Positions 28,936 through 38,015 of a DNA stretch of 64,000 nt are shown here, one piece after another. This stretch comes from Verrucomicrobiota bacterium (lineage in GTDB: Bacteria; Verrucomicrobiota; Verrucomicrobiia; Limisphaerales; JAEYXS01). The notes below the pieces were generated by a model. It had not been told where the DNA came from. It was given only the letters and a program-made list of their open reading frames with translations, and made no database searches. Positions within the stretch are counted from its first letter, which is position 1. The number at the start of each line of letters is the position of its first letter. Both the position numbers and the translations under genes were made by a program. The stretch spans positions 1-64,000 of the forward strand of contig JAEYXS010000078.1 of NCBI GenBank assembly GCA_023431185.1, given 5' to 3'.

Positions 28936-31346
28936 GCATGAGCAAAGGCGCACCCAATCCTTTATACGGTCCGGCGGCAGGTGGTACGTCGCTGGTGGAT
29001 CGCATGAACCTGTCGATCCATCTGCGGAAGTACATCAAGATGTTCGGCCGCCGCCTGTGGATCGTCGTGCTCTGCCTGCTGGCCGGTGGCGGGTATTCCT
29101 TTTATCAGGCGCGCCAGACGCCGGATGTGTTCCAGGCCACCTCGACCTTGGGCATCAAGCCCCAGTTGAAGACGCCGTATGACAGCCCGGTCTATATGCG
29201 CGAGCTGGCGGAGTTCCATGAGGCGCAGTTGCAGTATTTGCGGAGCATCACGGGACGGGTGCATGATAAGCTGGGAGATTACAAGTCGGCCAGCGCCCAG
29301 CCCGGCCAGCCTGAGCCCAAAGTGCGGATGACGAGCCCTTCCTTGGGGGCGGGTTCCACTTTCCTGCTCACGGTGCAGGCGGATGAGTTCGATCTGGCCC
29401 AGCAGTATGCCCGCCTGTGGGCGCGGGAATTCATCAAGTTCAAGACGGAACAGAAAGAGGCGGCCCTGGGCAGCAAGGTGATCGAGACCCGTAGTGAGAT
29501 CAACCGCATTGAAAAGCTGCTGGAACAAAACCGCCGGGAGATGGATGCCTTCCGCCTGAAGCATAACATGGGCAACGTGATCGCCACTGGCGAGGCCGCC
29601 CAAGCCCGTCTGTTCAAGGCCCAGGATGAACTGGCCACTTTGCAAGACCGGCGCCGGCTGCTGGAGAACACCTCCGCTGAGGAGCTCCTCGGCTCGCCGA
29701 AAAAGTCCAAGGATGGCAACCAGGCGGGGGATGGCCCGGCTCCGGGAACGGCGGAGTATAACGCCGTGGAGGCGTATATGGCCAGCAGCCAGATGGAACA
29801 GTTGAAGTTCGCTCTCTTGAAAAGGAAGGCCGAGCGGGATGAAGCCGCGCAAAACCTGCTGCCGTTGCATCCCTTCATGCAGAAAATCGAGCGCGATGTC
29901 GAAACCTTGGAGCGCGATCTGGCCCTGCAGGAAAAAGTGCTGGCGGAAAAGCGTGTGCAGGCGGTGGCCGCCGCCCGGGCTTCGCTGCTGTTGCAGATCG
30001 AGACCCTCCGCAAGACCGAGGTCGGGATGAGCAATAACATCGCCATCCTCAAGACGGAGGTCCAGCAATCCTACAGCCTGCAGAATGACTACAAGAAGCT
30101 CGAAGATGAGGAGACGCGCAACAAGGCCACGCTGGCGACCCTGCGTGACCAGGAGGCCTTGATCGACCGCAGCAATGCCACGGAAGACATCATCTCCATC
30201 ATGGAGGAGGGGGTCGGTTCCCCCGCGCCCGTCGCCCCCAATCGTCCCAAGATCATCATGAACGGGCTCATGGCCGGCTTCGGCCTGGGGCTGTTGATCG
30301 TCTTCCTGCTGCACCGGCTGGATGACCGGCTGGAACTCGCGGAAGATATCGAGGAAGAATTGGAAGAGCCCGTGCTGGGCCAGATACCGCAGGAAGACAA
30401 CAAGTCCCTGCGTGACGGCCGCCTGCTGGTCACCAACCTGGATGAACACAGCATGTTCGCGGAATCCATCCGCGGCGTGCGTTCCGCGATCATCTTCGGC
30501 AACCCCGACCAGCCCAAAAAGACGATCATCACGACGAGTGCCGTGCCGGGTGATGGCAAGACGACCTTCACGGTGAATTTCGCAGCCACGCTGGCCGCGG
30601 CCGGCAACCGCGTGTTGCTGGTGGATTGCGACCTGCGCCGGGGCAACATCCATGGTTACTTCCAGACTCCTCGTGAACCGGGCCTGACGGAAGTTCTCGC
30701 CGGCCAGATCCATTGGAGCGACGTGGTGCATGACACCCCGGTGCCGACCTTGAAGATCATCTCCACCGGCAAGCTGCCGGGCAACCCGGGCGAACTGCTC
30801 ATCAGCCCGGCGATGGAAGAGTTCGTTAAGGAAGCGCGCGAGGAGTATGATCACATCCTGTTTGACTGCCCGCCGTTGACGGCGATCGATGACACGTTCT
30901 GCCTGTTGAATCTGGCGGATGGCATGCTCTTCGTGGTGAAGGCGGGCCAGACCTCGATGCGTTTTGCGAAGAATGCCCTGAGCCTGGTGCGCCAGCGCGG
31001 AGCGCACATCTTTGGCATCGTACTGAACGGCATCACGACCGATCACCCGAGCTACTACTACAATTACTACTACCACGCCTACTATCGTACGGCGAAGGAT
31101 GCGCCGACGACCGAAGGGAATGTGCAGCCGGCCAAGAAGCTGGCCTCCCGCGGCCGGCGCCGGATCCATTCCATCGAGGTGGAGGCGCATGCCCGCTCCG
31201 GCAATCCGATTGAGCCGGAGGTGATCGCCACGCAGGAACAGAAGAAGGCGGAGGACTTCAAGGCCCGGCGCGCCCAGAAGCTGGCCCAGCAAGCTGGCGA
31301 AAAGGCGCAAAACCCGGCCCAGCCGGACCCGGAAGGCAAGGCATGA
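28932..31346 (+). CDS. Wzc-like polysaccharide co-polymerase and tyrosine autokinase
   Basis: Inner-membrane protein of 804 residues that controls chain length and export of the polysaccharide. A Wzz-type N-terminal part (first transmembrane helix near residues 40-60), a long periplasmic coiled coil (about 170-420) and a second helix (about 440-460) precede a cytoplasmic BY-kinase domain: Walker A in SAVPGDGKTTF (about residue 538), Walker A' in LLVDCDLRRGNIHG and Walker B in HILFDCPPL. A tyrosine cluster SYYYNYYYHAYYRT (about 706-719) is the expected autophosphorylation region, but it is followed by a further basic and Gln/Ala-rich tail of about 85 residues instead of being C-terminal. It overlaps the OPX gene by 4 bases. 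Confidence 0.93.
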   Translation: MSMSKGAPNPLYGPAAGGTSLVDRMNLSIHLRKYIKMFGRRLWIVVLCLLAGGGYSFYQARQTPDVFQATSTLGIKPQLKTPYDSPVYMRELAEFHEAQLQYLRSITGRVHDKLGDYKSASAQPGQPEPKVRMTSPSLGAGSTFLLTVQADEFDLAQQYARLWAREFIKFKTEQKEAALGSKVIETRSEINRIEKLLEQNRREMDAFRLKHNMGNVIATGEAAQARLFKAQDELATLQDRRRLLENTSAEELLGSPKKSKDGNQAGDGPAPGTAEYNAVEAYMASSQMEQLKFALLKRKAERDEAAQNLLPLHPFMQKIERDVETLERDLALQEKVLAEKRVQAVAAARASLLLQIETLRKTEVGMSNNIAILKTEVQQSYSLQNDYKKLEDEETRNKATLATLRDQEALIDRSNATEDIISIMEEGVGSPAPVAPNRPKIIMNGLMAGFGLGLLIVFLLHRLDDRLELAEDIEEELEEPVLGQIPQEDNKSLRDGRLLVTNLDEHSMFAESIRGVRSAIIFGNPDQPKKTIITTSAVPGDGKTTFTVNFAATLAAAGNRVLLVDCDLRRGNIHGYFQTPREPGLTEVLAGQIHWSDVVHDTPVPTLKIISTGKLPGNPGELLISPAMEEFVKEAREEYDHILFDCPPLTAIDDTFCLLNLADGMLFVVKAGQTSMRFAKNALSLVRQRGAHIFGIVLNGITTDHPSYYYNYYYHAYYRTAKDAPTTEGNVQPAKKLASRGRRRIHSIEVEAHARSGNPIEPEVIATQEQKKAEDFKARRAQKLAQQAGEKAQNPAQPDPEGKA

Positions 31347-31409
31347 TCCGGCGTCGTCCGGCCGACCGAATAGCTTTGAGGACAGCCAAAACCCCGGCAG
31401 ACTAAGGCC

Positions 31410-33947
31410 GTGCGCTCCCATCAGGCAAAGGCGGCAAGAGCCAGCAGTACATTCAGTTCCCAGACGGGTGCGGTTTGCCTCGTGCTGGCGGTCGCCGTGG
31501 CACCTTTGTTGTTCGGCTGCGTTACCACCGAGGCGCAGGGTGTGCTTGGCATCTTGCTCGGGCTTTCCTTGTGGTTCACTTCCCGTGAATGGCGGCAAAC
31601 GACGCCTCTGCTCCCGCGTTGGTTGCTGGTGGTGTTCTTTACTGGAGTGAGCATCAGTCTGCTTCCGCTGCCGCCGGGATTGCTCAAACTGCTGTCTCCT
31701 GCCCGGGCGGATCTCGCGGCCCGGTTTCCTCTGCAAACGGATTTTTCTTCCTGGTCCACGATCACTTTCTCGCCGGCCCTGACGTTGCGCTGGCTCTGGC
31801 AGTTCGTGCTTTTGCTGGTGGCCTTTTCGCTCATGCGGCAATTAGTGCGCCGCCCTCGGGCCGTGTTGTGGCTGATCATCGCCCTGGGGTTGGGCATCAT
31901 CGGTCAGATCGGAGCGGAGCTTTATTACCAGGGGGTGGAGGAGAAAATGATTCTCGGGCTCTGGCCGGTGCGTTGGGGGAACAGTGCCGGCACGTTCGCG
32001 AACCGGAATCATTTCGCGGGCTGGCTGATGATGGCTGCACTGGTGTTGTCCGCCTTGTCCATCCGCTTTCTCAAGCCGTTACGTTCCTGTCGTCCGTCGG
32101 AGCTGGAGTTGCCAATACGCAGACCGTGGCTTGCCTGGTGTATGCTCGCGATGGCCGGGGCGGCGATGGGATTCGCCTTGATGAGCGGTTCGCGCAGTGG
32201 ACTGCTGGCTTTGCTGCTGGGCGGTTTGATGCTGGTCCTGGGGCTCAAGCAGCACTCTGCCAGCCGTCGCCGGGGTTTCGTACTGCTGACATTGGCGCTG
32301 CTGTTAATGCTGGCGGCCTTGCCTTTTGCCGGGCATACGCTGGACCGGTTGAGCAAAACCAAGGATGAGACCTCGGCCAGTTATGCCAAGTGGCGGTTGT
32401 GGGAGGATGCGGCGCGGACCTTTGCCAAGTTTCCGCTGACGGGTACGGGGCCGGGAACATTTGTCCGGAGCAACATTCTCTACAAATCGACGGGTGGTGA
32501 AAGCACGGCCTGGCATGCGGAGAATGACGTATTGCAATGGCTTTCCGAGGCGGGCCTTTGGGGGTTGGTGGTGTTGGCAGGCTGCGGGGGCGCTTTCTGG
32601 TGCAAGGTGGGGCGCTGGTTTTGGCGGCAGGATTGGAAGTCCGCCGAGCCGGAGTTGGCCCTGGGGGCGTTTGCCGGATTAGTCGCGATCATGACACACT
32701 CGCTGTTCGATTTTCCCTGGCAGGTGATGGCGAATGCCTTGCTGGGGGCGGTGATGCTGGGCGTGATCGTGGGTTTGCGAGACGCTAGTGAGCCCGCTGC
32801 CCAATACAAGCTGGCGAGCAGAAAGCATGGCTGGTCGCTGGCGGCAGGTGGTTTGCTGATGGTGATCTTGGGCGTGCTCCCGGTGCTGAGTTTCCAGCAG
32901 TATCGGCAGGCGCAGCAGAAGGAAAAGGATTCTGAATGGGCATTTAAGCACGCGTTCAGTTCGGTGATGCTGTATCCTTTGAATACTGAGCGCTCCATTC
33001 TGTGGTTGCGATTACAGGTCAAGAGCTGGCAGGGCAACTTAAATGCCAGCAATTATGCGGATGATACCCGGGCCTTGCTTACCTCGTATTTGCGGGTTGA
33101 TCCTTTGAACTGGGAACTCCGTCTGGAAAGGGCATGGCTGGACATCGCTTTCATGAAGGACCGGCGGAAAGCTTTGCAGGAAGCAGTGATGGTCACAGGG
33201 CTGAATCCCAAGCAGGCGATGATCCCCTTGCGCTTTGCGGCGGTGCTGGCGGATCGCGATCCGGAAAAAGCGTGGGATTTTCTGCTGGCGGCGGATGTCA
33301 CGCAGGAGCGTTTGTTGCGTGAGCGGCTGGAGATCGGGTGGCAGCTCCGCGCCGATGCCACGGAGCTTTGGTCCCTGGTGCCGGCGACGGACAATGGCTA
33401 TCTCGCGCTGGCGGAGTTTGCCTTCTCCAAGAAGCTGCCTGTGCTGGCGCTGCGGGCCTATGAAAAGATGCGCTTGCCGCCACCGGCCGTGAAGCGGGCG
33501 GAGAATTTCATGGCGGCCCGGCGGTTGGACCTGGCATTGCAGGTGTTGCCGGAAATACCGGGAACGGCGCCGGAACGGCTCATGCTCGCGAGGGTTTACG
33601 GACAACTGGGCGATGCACCCCGCTGCCTGCGACTGCTGGAGCCGTTGTTCCAAGGAAAGGCCGATTGGCAGCAAGCCACGCGTCTGGACAGTTCAAGTGA
33701 AGCTTTGCTGCGGGTCTGGAAGAGCGGAGATCGCAGTGTGCGACTGGCCTTGCAGGTGGCCGAGGTGGTGATGGAGGAAGCGCCGGACAAGCGTGACGTG
33801 GGGTTGCTCCAGCAGCTTTACGGGACATATCCCGAGGAGAAGCGTTTGCTGTGGCTGAACTACCGCACGCGGCTGGACCGGCATGAATTCCGGGAGGCCG
33901 CCCAGTTGGCCATCGCGCTGGCGGAGAAGCTCGCACAGGAGAAGTGA
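31410..33947 (+). CDS. O-antigen ligase/polymerase family protein with helical C-terminal domain
   Basis: Inner-membrane protein of 845 residues starting at a GTG, 63 bases after the kinase gene. About ten hydrophobic segments in the first 480 residues carry the Wzy_C/O-antigen ligase core, with the periplasmic loop DAARTFAKFPLTGTGPGTF and AWHAENDVLQWLSEAGLWG. The remaining 350 residues are soluble and helical with TPR-like repeats (for example LEIGWQLRADATELWSLV and ALRAYEKMRLP). It most likely polymerises or ligates the exopolysaccharide that the rest of the operon exports. It is the last gene; the next one, gltX, converges on it 37 bases away. Confidence 0.88.
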   Translation: MRSHQAKAARASSTFSSQTGAVCLVLAVAVAPLLFGCVTTEAQGVLGILLGLSLWFTSREWRQTTPLLPRWLLVVFFTGVSISLLPLPPGLLKLLSPARADLAARFPLQTDFSSWSTITFSPALTLRWLWQFVLLLVAFSLMRQLVRRPRAVLWLIIALGLGIIGQIGAELYYQGVEEKMILGLWPVRWGNSAGTFANRNHFAGWLMMAALVLSALSIRFLKPLRSCRPSELELPIRRPWLAWCMLAMAGAAMGFALMSGSRSGLLALLLGGLMLVLGLKQHSASRRRGFVLLTLALLLMLAALPFAGHTLDRLSKTKDETSASYAKWRLWEDAARTFAKFPLTGTGPGTFVRSNILYKSTGGESTAWHAENDVLQWLSEAGLWGLVVLAGCGGAFWCKVGRWFWRQDWKSAEPELALGAFAGLVAIMTHSLFDFPWQVMANALLGAVMLGVIVGLRDASEPAAQYKLASRKHGWSLAAGGLLMVILGVLPVLSFQQYRQAQQKEKDSEWAFKHAFSSVMLYPLNTERSILWLRLQVKSWQGNLNASNYADDTRALLTSYLRVDPLNWELRLERAWLDIAFMKDRRKALQEAVMVTGLNPKQAMIPLRFAAVLADRDPEKAWDFLLAADVTQERLLRERLEIGWQLRADATELWSLVPATDNGYLALAEFAFSKKLPVLALRAYEKMRLPPPAVKRAENFMAARRLDLALQVLPEIPGTAPERLMLARVYGQLGDAPRCLRLLEPLFQGKADWQQATRLDSSSEALLRVWKSGDRSVRLALQVAEVVMEEAPDKRDVGLLQQLYGTYPEEKRLLWLNYRTRLDRHEFREAAQLAIALAEKLAQEK

Positions 33948-33984
33948 GGGCCAAACCGTTGAAGCTTCTCTCACGAAGCAAAGG

Positions 33985-35337
33985 TCAGGCGGCGATGCGG
34001 GCGAGTGCCTTCCCGATGCGGTCCAGCACACGGTCTTTGCCGAGGACTTCCATCAGGTGATAGAGGCTCGGGCCGACGGCGCTGCCAGTGACGGCCACGC
34101 GCACCGGGGCGACCAACGCGCCGACTTTCACGCCGGTTTCCGTCGCAGTCGACTTGAAGGCGGTCTGGATGGCGTCGGAATTGAACGTGCTGATGGCGTT
34201 CAGAGCGTCGCGGAGTTTTTCCACACGCGGTTTGTTTTCCGGGATGAAGTGTTTCGTGGCGGCTTCCTGGTCGCAGGGATAGTCGTCGCTGAAATAGAAC
34301 TTCGCGGTGAGCGGCGTGTCGATGAGTTGCTGCTGCTTCTCGCGATAGGTGGCGAGGGCGCCGGTGATGTAAGCTTCGGAGAACGCGCTGGTATCGATGC
34401 CGGCCTTGTGGAGTTCGCGCAGGCAGAGGGCGTTCCATTGGGGGATGGGCGCGGTCTTCAGATATTCGGCGTTCATCCACTGCATCTTCACCATGTCGAA
34501 GCGGGCGTTGCTGCGGAGAATACCGGGCAGGTCGAAGCGTTCGATGATCTGCTGGATGGGCATGACCTGGCTGCCGTCCTTCGGCGACCAGCCGAGGAGA
34601 CAGAGGTAGTTCACCACGGCTTCCGGCATGTAGAAGCCGTCCATGTAGGTCTGCATGGAAGCGCCGGTGTCGCGCTTGCTCATCTTGGAGCCATCGTTGT
34701 TCAGGATGAGCGGGATGTGGGCGTATTTCGGGGCTTCGACACCGAAGGCGCGGAAGAGGGCGATGTGCTTGGCGGTATTGCTCAGGTGATCTTCGCCGCG
34801 GATGACATGCGTGATGTTCATCAGCAGGTCATCCACCACATTCACAAAATGGAACACGGGCTGGCCATCGGAACGGAAGATGACGAAGTCGGGTTCGATC
34901 TCTTCGCGATCAGTCAAAGCACGGGAGACATCGCCGACGACGAGATCGGGGATTAGGATGGGATCGCGCGTCATGCGGAAGCGGATGGCCCCGTCCTTTT
35001 CATAGGCCAGATCCTTCTTCAGCAGAATTTCGACGTGCTGGCGATAGATGTCGGCGCGTTGGGACTGGAAGTAGGGGCCTTTATCGCCTTTGGATGCCTT
35101 GAAATCGGTGCTGGAAACCGGACCTTCATCCCAGTCGAGGCCGAGCCATTTAAGGCCGTTGAAGATGACGTCGATGGCGGCCTGGCTATTGCGGGCGGTG
35201 TCGGTGTCCTCGATGCGCAGCACGAAGGTGCCGCCAGTGTGGCGGGCATAGAGCCAGTTGAACAAGGCGGTGCGGGCACCCCCGATGTGGAGGTAGCCGG
35301 TAGGACTGGGCGCAAAACGGACACGGACGTTGCTCAT
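33985..35337 (-). CDS. gltX: Glutamyl-tRNA synthetase
   Basis: Class I aminoacyl-tRNA synthetase of 450 residues, charging tRNA-Glu in the cytoplasm. FAPSPTGYLHIGGARTALF holds the HIGH motif (HIGG, 17-20) and GSKMSKRDTG the KMSKS motif (near residue 218); VLRIEDTD is also typical. The ATG at 35337 is preceded by a good purine-rich ribosome site (AGAAGAAG) and starts with the standard SNVRVRFAPSP sequence. It is a single gene between convergent neighbours. Whether it is discriminating or also charges tRNA-Gln cannot be read. Confidence 0.97.
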   Translation of the reverse strand: MSNVRVRFAPSPTGYLHIGGARTALFNWLYARHTGGTFVLRIEDTDTARNSQAAIDVIFNGLKWLGLDWDEGPVSSTDFKASKGDKGPYFQSQRADIYRQHVEILLKKDLAYEKDGAIRFRMTRDPILIPDLVVGDVSRALTDREEIEPDFVIFRSDGQPVFHFVNVVDDLLMNITHVIRGEDHLSNTAKHIALFRAFGVEAPKYAHIPLILNNDGSKMSKRDTGASMQTYMDGFYMPEAVVNYLCLLGWSPKDGSQVMPIQQIIERFDLPGILRSNARFDMVKMQWMNAEYLKTAPIPQWNALCLRELHKAGIDTSAFSEAYITGALATYREKQQQLIDTPLTAKFYFSDDYPCDQEAATKHFIPENKPRVEKLRDALNAISTFNSDAIQTAFKSTATETGVKVGALVAPVRVAVTGSAVGPSLYHLMEVLGKDRVLDRIGKALARIAA

Positions 35338-35598
35338 GATCTTCTTCTGCTTAAAATTGATCTGCCTCAAACCCGTCACCGAGTCAAAAGCAGGTCACAC
35401 AGCAAAACGGATGGGGGAGGAGGCGTCAAGACAAGGGGAGAGGAGGGAAGGGCGAGGTGTGCTGCACAAATCCATAGCCGACGGAGCTGGCATTACAAGC
35501 AGCGCGGGATTTTGGAGCCAGTTACGGCTTGCCAGCGGGGGCGGATGGTGGTCCTTTTAAGGCAGAACCAAAATCCAACTCGCCAACAAGGAGTCATC

Positions 35599-36420
35599 AT
35601 GAAATTCAAATCACTTACTGTCGCCGTATTGTTATCCGCCAGTCTCGTGGGCCGGGATGTCCAGGCGGCGGATGCCCAGACGGAAGTCAAAGCCATCATC
35701 ACCCAGATCCAGACGAAGCTGAAAGCGGGTGAAAAGACGGAAGCGCAATTGGCCGGTGAGATGAAGGCGTTTGATGAACTCGTCGCCAGATACAAGACGA
35801 GCGCCCCGGAGGATGCGGCCCAGGCAAGTTTCATGAAGGCGTTGCTGTATCTGCAGATCTTTGAGGAGACGGAAAAGGCCACGGCGATGTTCACACAGGT
35901 GCAGAAGGATTTCCCCGAGACCAAGATGGGCAAACAGGTGCCACAGGTGCTGGAGTCCATCAAGAAGATGGCGGCATCGCAGGCTGCCCAGGCGGCATTG
36001 AAAGTGGGGGCGGTATTCCCGGACTTCAAAGAGACGGACCTGAACGGCAAGCCGCTCTCCATTTCCGGGCTTAAGGGCAAGGTGGTGCTGGTGGATTTCT
36101 GGGCGACGTGGTGTGGACCGTGCATCGGCGAGCTGCCGCATGTGAAGAAGGCCTACGAGAAGTATCACAAGGACGGCTTTGAAATCGTGGGCATCAGCCT
36201 GGACAGCGACAAGGCGAAGCTGACGAGCTTCCTTGCGAAGGAGAACATGACCTGGCCGCAATACTTCGACGGCAAGGGCTGGCAGAACAAGGTCTCGACC
36301 AGCTACGGCATCAACTCAATCCCGGCGACGTTCCTGCTGGACAAGGAAGGCAAGATCCTGGCGAAGGGCTTGCGCGGGGATGCGCTGGAGCGTGAAGTGG
36401 CGAAGGCGCTGGGGAAGTAA
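35599..36420 (+). CDS. TlpA-like thioredoxin family protein
   Basis: Exported thiol-disulfide oxidoreductase of 273 residues. The start ATG at 35599 has an AAGGAG ribosome site 5 bases upstream and is followed by a signal peptide (SLTVAVLLSASLVGRDVQA). An N-terminal helical part with tetratricopeptide-like spacing (about 25-130) precedes an AhpC/TSA-TlpA domain whose active site is WATWCGPCIGELP (Cys172, Cys175); the cis-Pro segment is INSIPATFLLD. It probably reduces periplasmic disulfides, perhaps for cytochrome c maturation, which would suit a genome rich in exported cytochromes (inference). A strong terminator follows. Confidence 0.92.
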   Translation: MKFKSLTVAVLLSASLVGRDVQAADAQTEVKAIITQIQTKLKAGEKTEAQLAGEMKAFDELVARYKTSAPEDAAQASFMKALLYLQIFEETEKATAMFTQVQKDFPETKMGKQVPQVLESIKKMAASQAAQAALKVGAVFPDFKETDLNGKPLSISGLKGKVVLVDFWATWCGPCIGELPHVKKAYEKYHKDGFEIVGISLDSDKAKLTSFLAKENMTWPQYFDGKGWQNKVSTSYGINSIPATFLLDKEGKILAKGLRGDALEREVAKALGK

Positions 36421-36443
36421 GACTGACCGGCTGATGCGTTCTG

Positions 36444-36487
36444 GAACACGCGGAAGGGTTAAGAGCCTTTTCGCGTGTTCTGTTTTT
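36444..36487 (+). terminator. Intrinsic terminator after the TlpA-like gene
   Basis: GAACACGCG (36444-36452) pairs with CGCGTGTTC (36472-36480), extended by weaker AAGG/CCTT pairing, and is followed by TGTTTTT. It overlaps the 3' end of the convergent panE gene. Confidence 0.85.
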
Positions 36488-37439
36488 CCAAGACTTCGAG
36501 AATGCTGCACAACCGGGCGAGGCGCGGTGCCTCTGAGCCGGCTTTTTGCGCGCGGCGGAGCGGTTCCAGAAACATCGTTTCCAGCTCCAACGGCAATCCG
36601 TTCTGGAAATCGAGGAGCGTGGAGGGTTTGTAGGCACCCATCTCGGAAGTGTTCTTGATCATCTTGTCAGCCAGTTCAAAGGCGACGTCGTGGCCTTGGG
36701 CGCGGGCGGCGGTGATGACTTCGAGCATCAGTTCACGCACGAGGGCGTGCCAGTGCGGGTCGGCGAGGAGGAGGTCGGTGGTGAGGCAGTTGGAGTTTTC
36801 AGTTTTCAGTTCCAAGTTTTCAGTGGAAAAGGCTTCGAGGCCGGAGGCGCTGGCGACGCCTAATCCATTGAAGGGGATGTTCCAGACGAGTTTTTCCCAG
36901 CGGGCTTTGGCCAGGGAATCGGAGACGACGCAAGGGACGCCGGAGTGTCGGATGGCACTGGCGATGTCGTGGGTACGGGGCTCAGGCCAGCGGTTGAACT
37001 CACCCATGACGATCTTACCGTGGGCTTGGTGATCGATGACGCCGGGTTCAATCCGGTTCAGGCAGACGAAACAGAGGCCACCGAGAATCTGTTCGGGCGG
37101 AAAGATCTGCGCGAGGGACTCCTCGTTTCCTAGGCCGTTTTGCAAGGTGAGGATGGCGGTTTGAGGGCCGACTAAAGGTGGAAGCAGTTTGGCGAACTGG
37201 TCGTTGGCGGTGGTTTTCAGGCCGATGAGCACGACATCCACAGCGCCGATCTCTTCGGGGGTGCGGGCGCACTTGGGGTTCACATGGAAGTCGCCCTCGG
37301 CGCTAACGATACGTACGCCTTTGCGCCGGACGATCTCGTAGTCCGAGCGGAGGAGGAAATGGACTTCATGGCCGTCGCGGCAGAGCTTGGCCCCGTAATA
37401 GCTGCCGAGCGCGCCGCAACCGACGACTGCGAACTTCAT
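36459..37439 (-). CDS. panE: 2-dehydropantoate 2-reductase
   Basis: Cytoplasmic NADPH-dependent reductase of 326 residues in pantothenate and coenzyme A synthesis. The Rossmann motif VVGCGALGSYYGAK follows the ATG at 37439, and the catalytic segment KARWEKLVWNIPFNGLG with the conserved Lys is present. In the C-terminal domain the expected GVAS-AG...DLLLADPHW region is interrupted by about 17 residues (STENLELKTENSNCLTT) encoded by short TTTTCAGT repeats, an in-frame insertion of repeat DNA. The overall fold should tolerate a loop there. Paralogues of PanE act on other ketoacids, so the assignment is probable, not certain. Confidence 0.85.
   Translation of the reverse strand: MKFAVVGCGALGSYYGAKLCRDGHEVHFLLRSDYEIVRRKGVRIVSAEGDFHVNPKCARTPEEIGAVDVVLIGLKTTANDQFAKLLPPLVGPQTAILTLQNGLGNEESLAQIFPPEQILGGLCFVCLNRIEPGVIDHQAHGKIVMGEFNRWPEPRTHDIASAIRHSGVPCVVSDSLAKARWEKLVWNIPFNGLGVASASGLEAFSTENLELKTENSNCLTTDLLLADPHWHALVRELMLEVITAARAQGHDVAFELADKMIKNTSEMGAYKPSTLLDFQNGLPLELETMFLEPLRRAQKAGSEAPRLARLCSILEVLEKQNTRKGS
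36796..36824. repeat. TTTTCAGT micro-repeat inside panE
   Basis: TTTTCAGT occurs at 36796-36803, 36803-36810 and 36817-36824 in an otherwise GC-rich gene. It reads in frame on the minus strand as part of a low-complexity Glu/Asn/Leu/Thr loop. Confidence 0.7.
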
Positions 37440-37472
37440 GGGATTCAAGTAAGGCAAGAAGGGGGAAAGAGC

Positions 37473-37552
37473 AACCACAGATGGACACAGATCAACACCG
37501 ATGGGGAAGGGGGATTGAGCAAGTTCAAAGCTTAAAAATCAAAGTTCAAAAG
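37473..37552. repeat. Intergenic short repeats (CACAGAT / AAGTTCAAAG type)
   Basis: Between panE and the next gene lie ACCACAGAT, ACACAGAT and ACACCGAT units (37473-37504), then two AAGTTCAAA units (37521-37552). A related set lies on the other side of the next gene at 38101-38155. Confidence 0.5.
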
Positions 37553-37556
37553 CTGG

Positions 37557-38015
37557 TCACTTGGGGTTGGTGAGGACCAGGTTTTCCCAGCCTACGCGTT
37601 TGATGCGGTTTATGCGGGTCTGCTTGGGGTCATCAGGGTCCTGGATTTTCACGCCTTCGCAATCTTCCTTGAAGACTTCACCGGTCAGGCCGTAGGCATC
37701 CAGCAGGAAGGAGTCGCCGCCTTTGCTTTCACCGGGCTTGAGTTTGATGTTGAAGCTGGTCTTCTTGGTCTTGCCATTGGTAAGGGTGGCCACGACCGAG
37801 CCTTTCACCTCCACGGGGTTGGCGGAGATGTTTTTGATCTGCATGGCAAAGGACTGGGAGCCGAGGGTGGAGTATTTGTGCGCGAAGAGGCGCAACCGCA
37901 GTTTTTCCGATGGTTGCGTGGTCACCGGTAACTCAGTAACGAGGGGGTTCGGTTTCTTTTGGGCGAACCCGGTCAGGGTGAACAGGGCCAGGGCGAGGCA
38001 GAGCAAGGTTTTCAT
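37557..38015 (-). CDS. Small secreted protein of unknown function
   Basis: 152 residues from the ATG at 38015, which places a Sec signal peptide at the N terminus (KTLLCLALALFTLTGFAQ). The mature part is a single small beta-rich domain (RLRLFAHKYSTLGSQSFAM, EVKGSVVATLTNGKTKKTSF, GGDSFLLDAYG) with no motif I recognise; the hydrophobic spacing suggests an Ig-like or FxLYD-type sandwich. It is isolated, flanked on both sides by short dispersed-type repeats, and not in an operon. The frame is open upstream to 38123, but that part has no protein-like character. Confidence 0.7.
   Translation of the reverse strand: MKTLLCLALALFTLTGFAQKKPNPLVTELPVTTQPSEKLRLRLFAHKYSTLGSQSFAMQIKNISANPVEVKGSVVATLTNGKTKKTSFNIKLKPGESKGGDSFLLDAYGLTGEVFKEDCEGVKIQDPDDPKQTRINRIKRVGWENLVLTNPK

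Noticed and set aside
28962..31841. A 959-codon open frame antisense to the Wzc-like gene.
   Set aside because: It is a shadow of a GC-rich gene; the sense strand has clear kinase motifs, and the antisense product is a His/Arg/Gln-rich sequence without domains.
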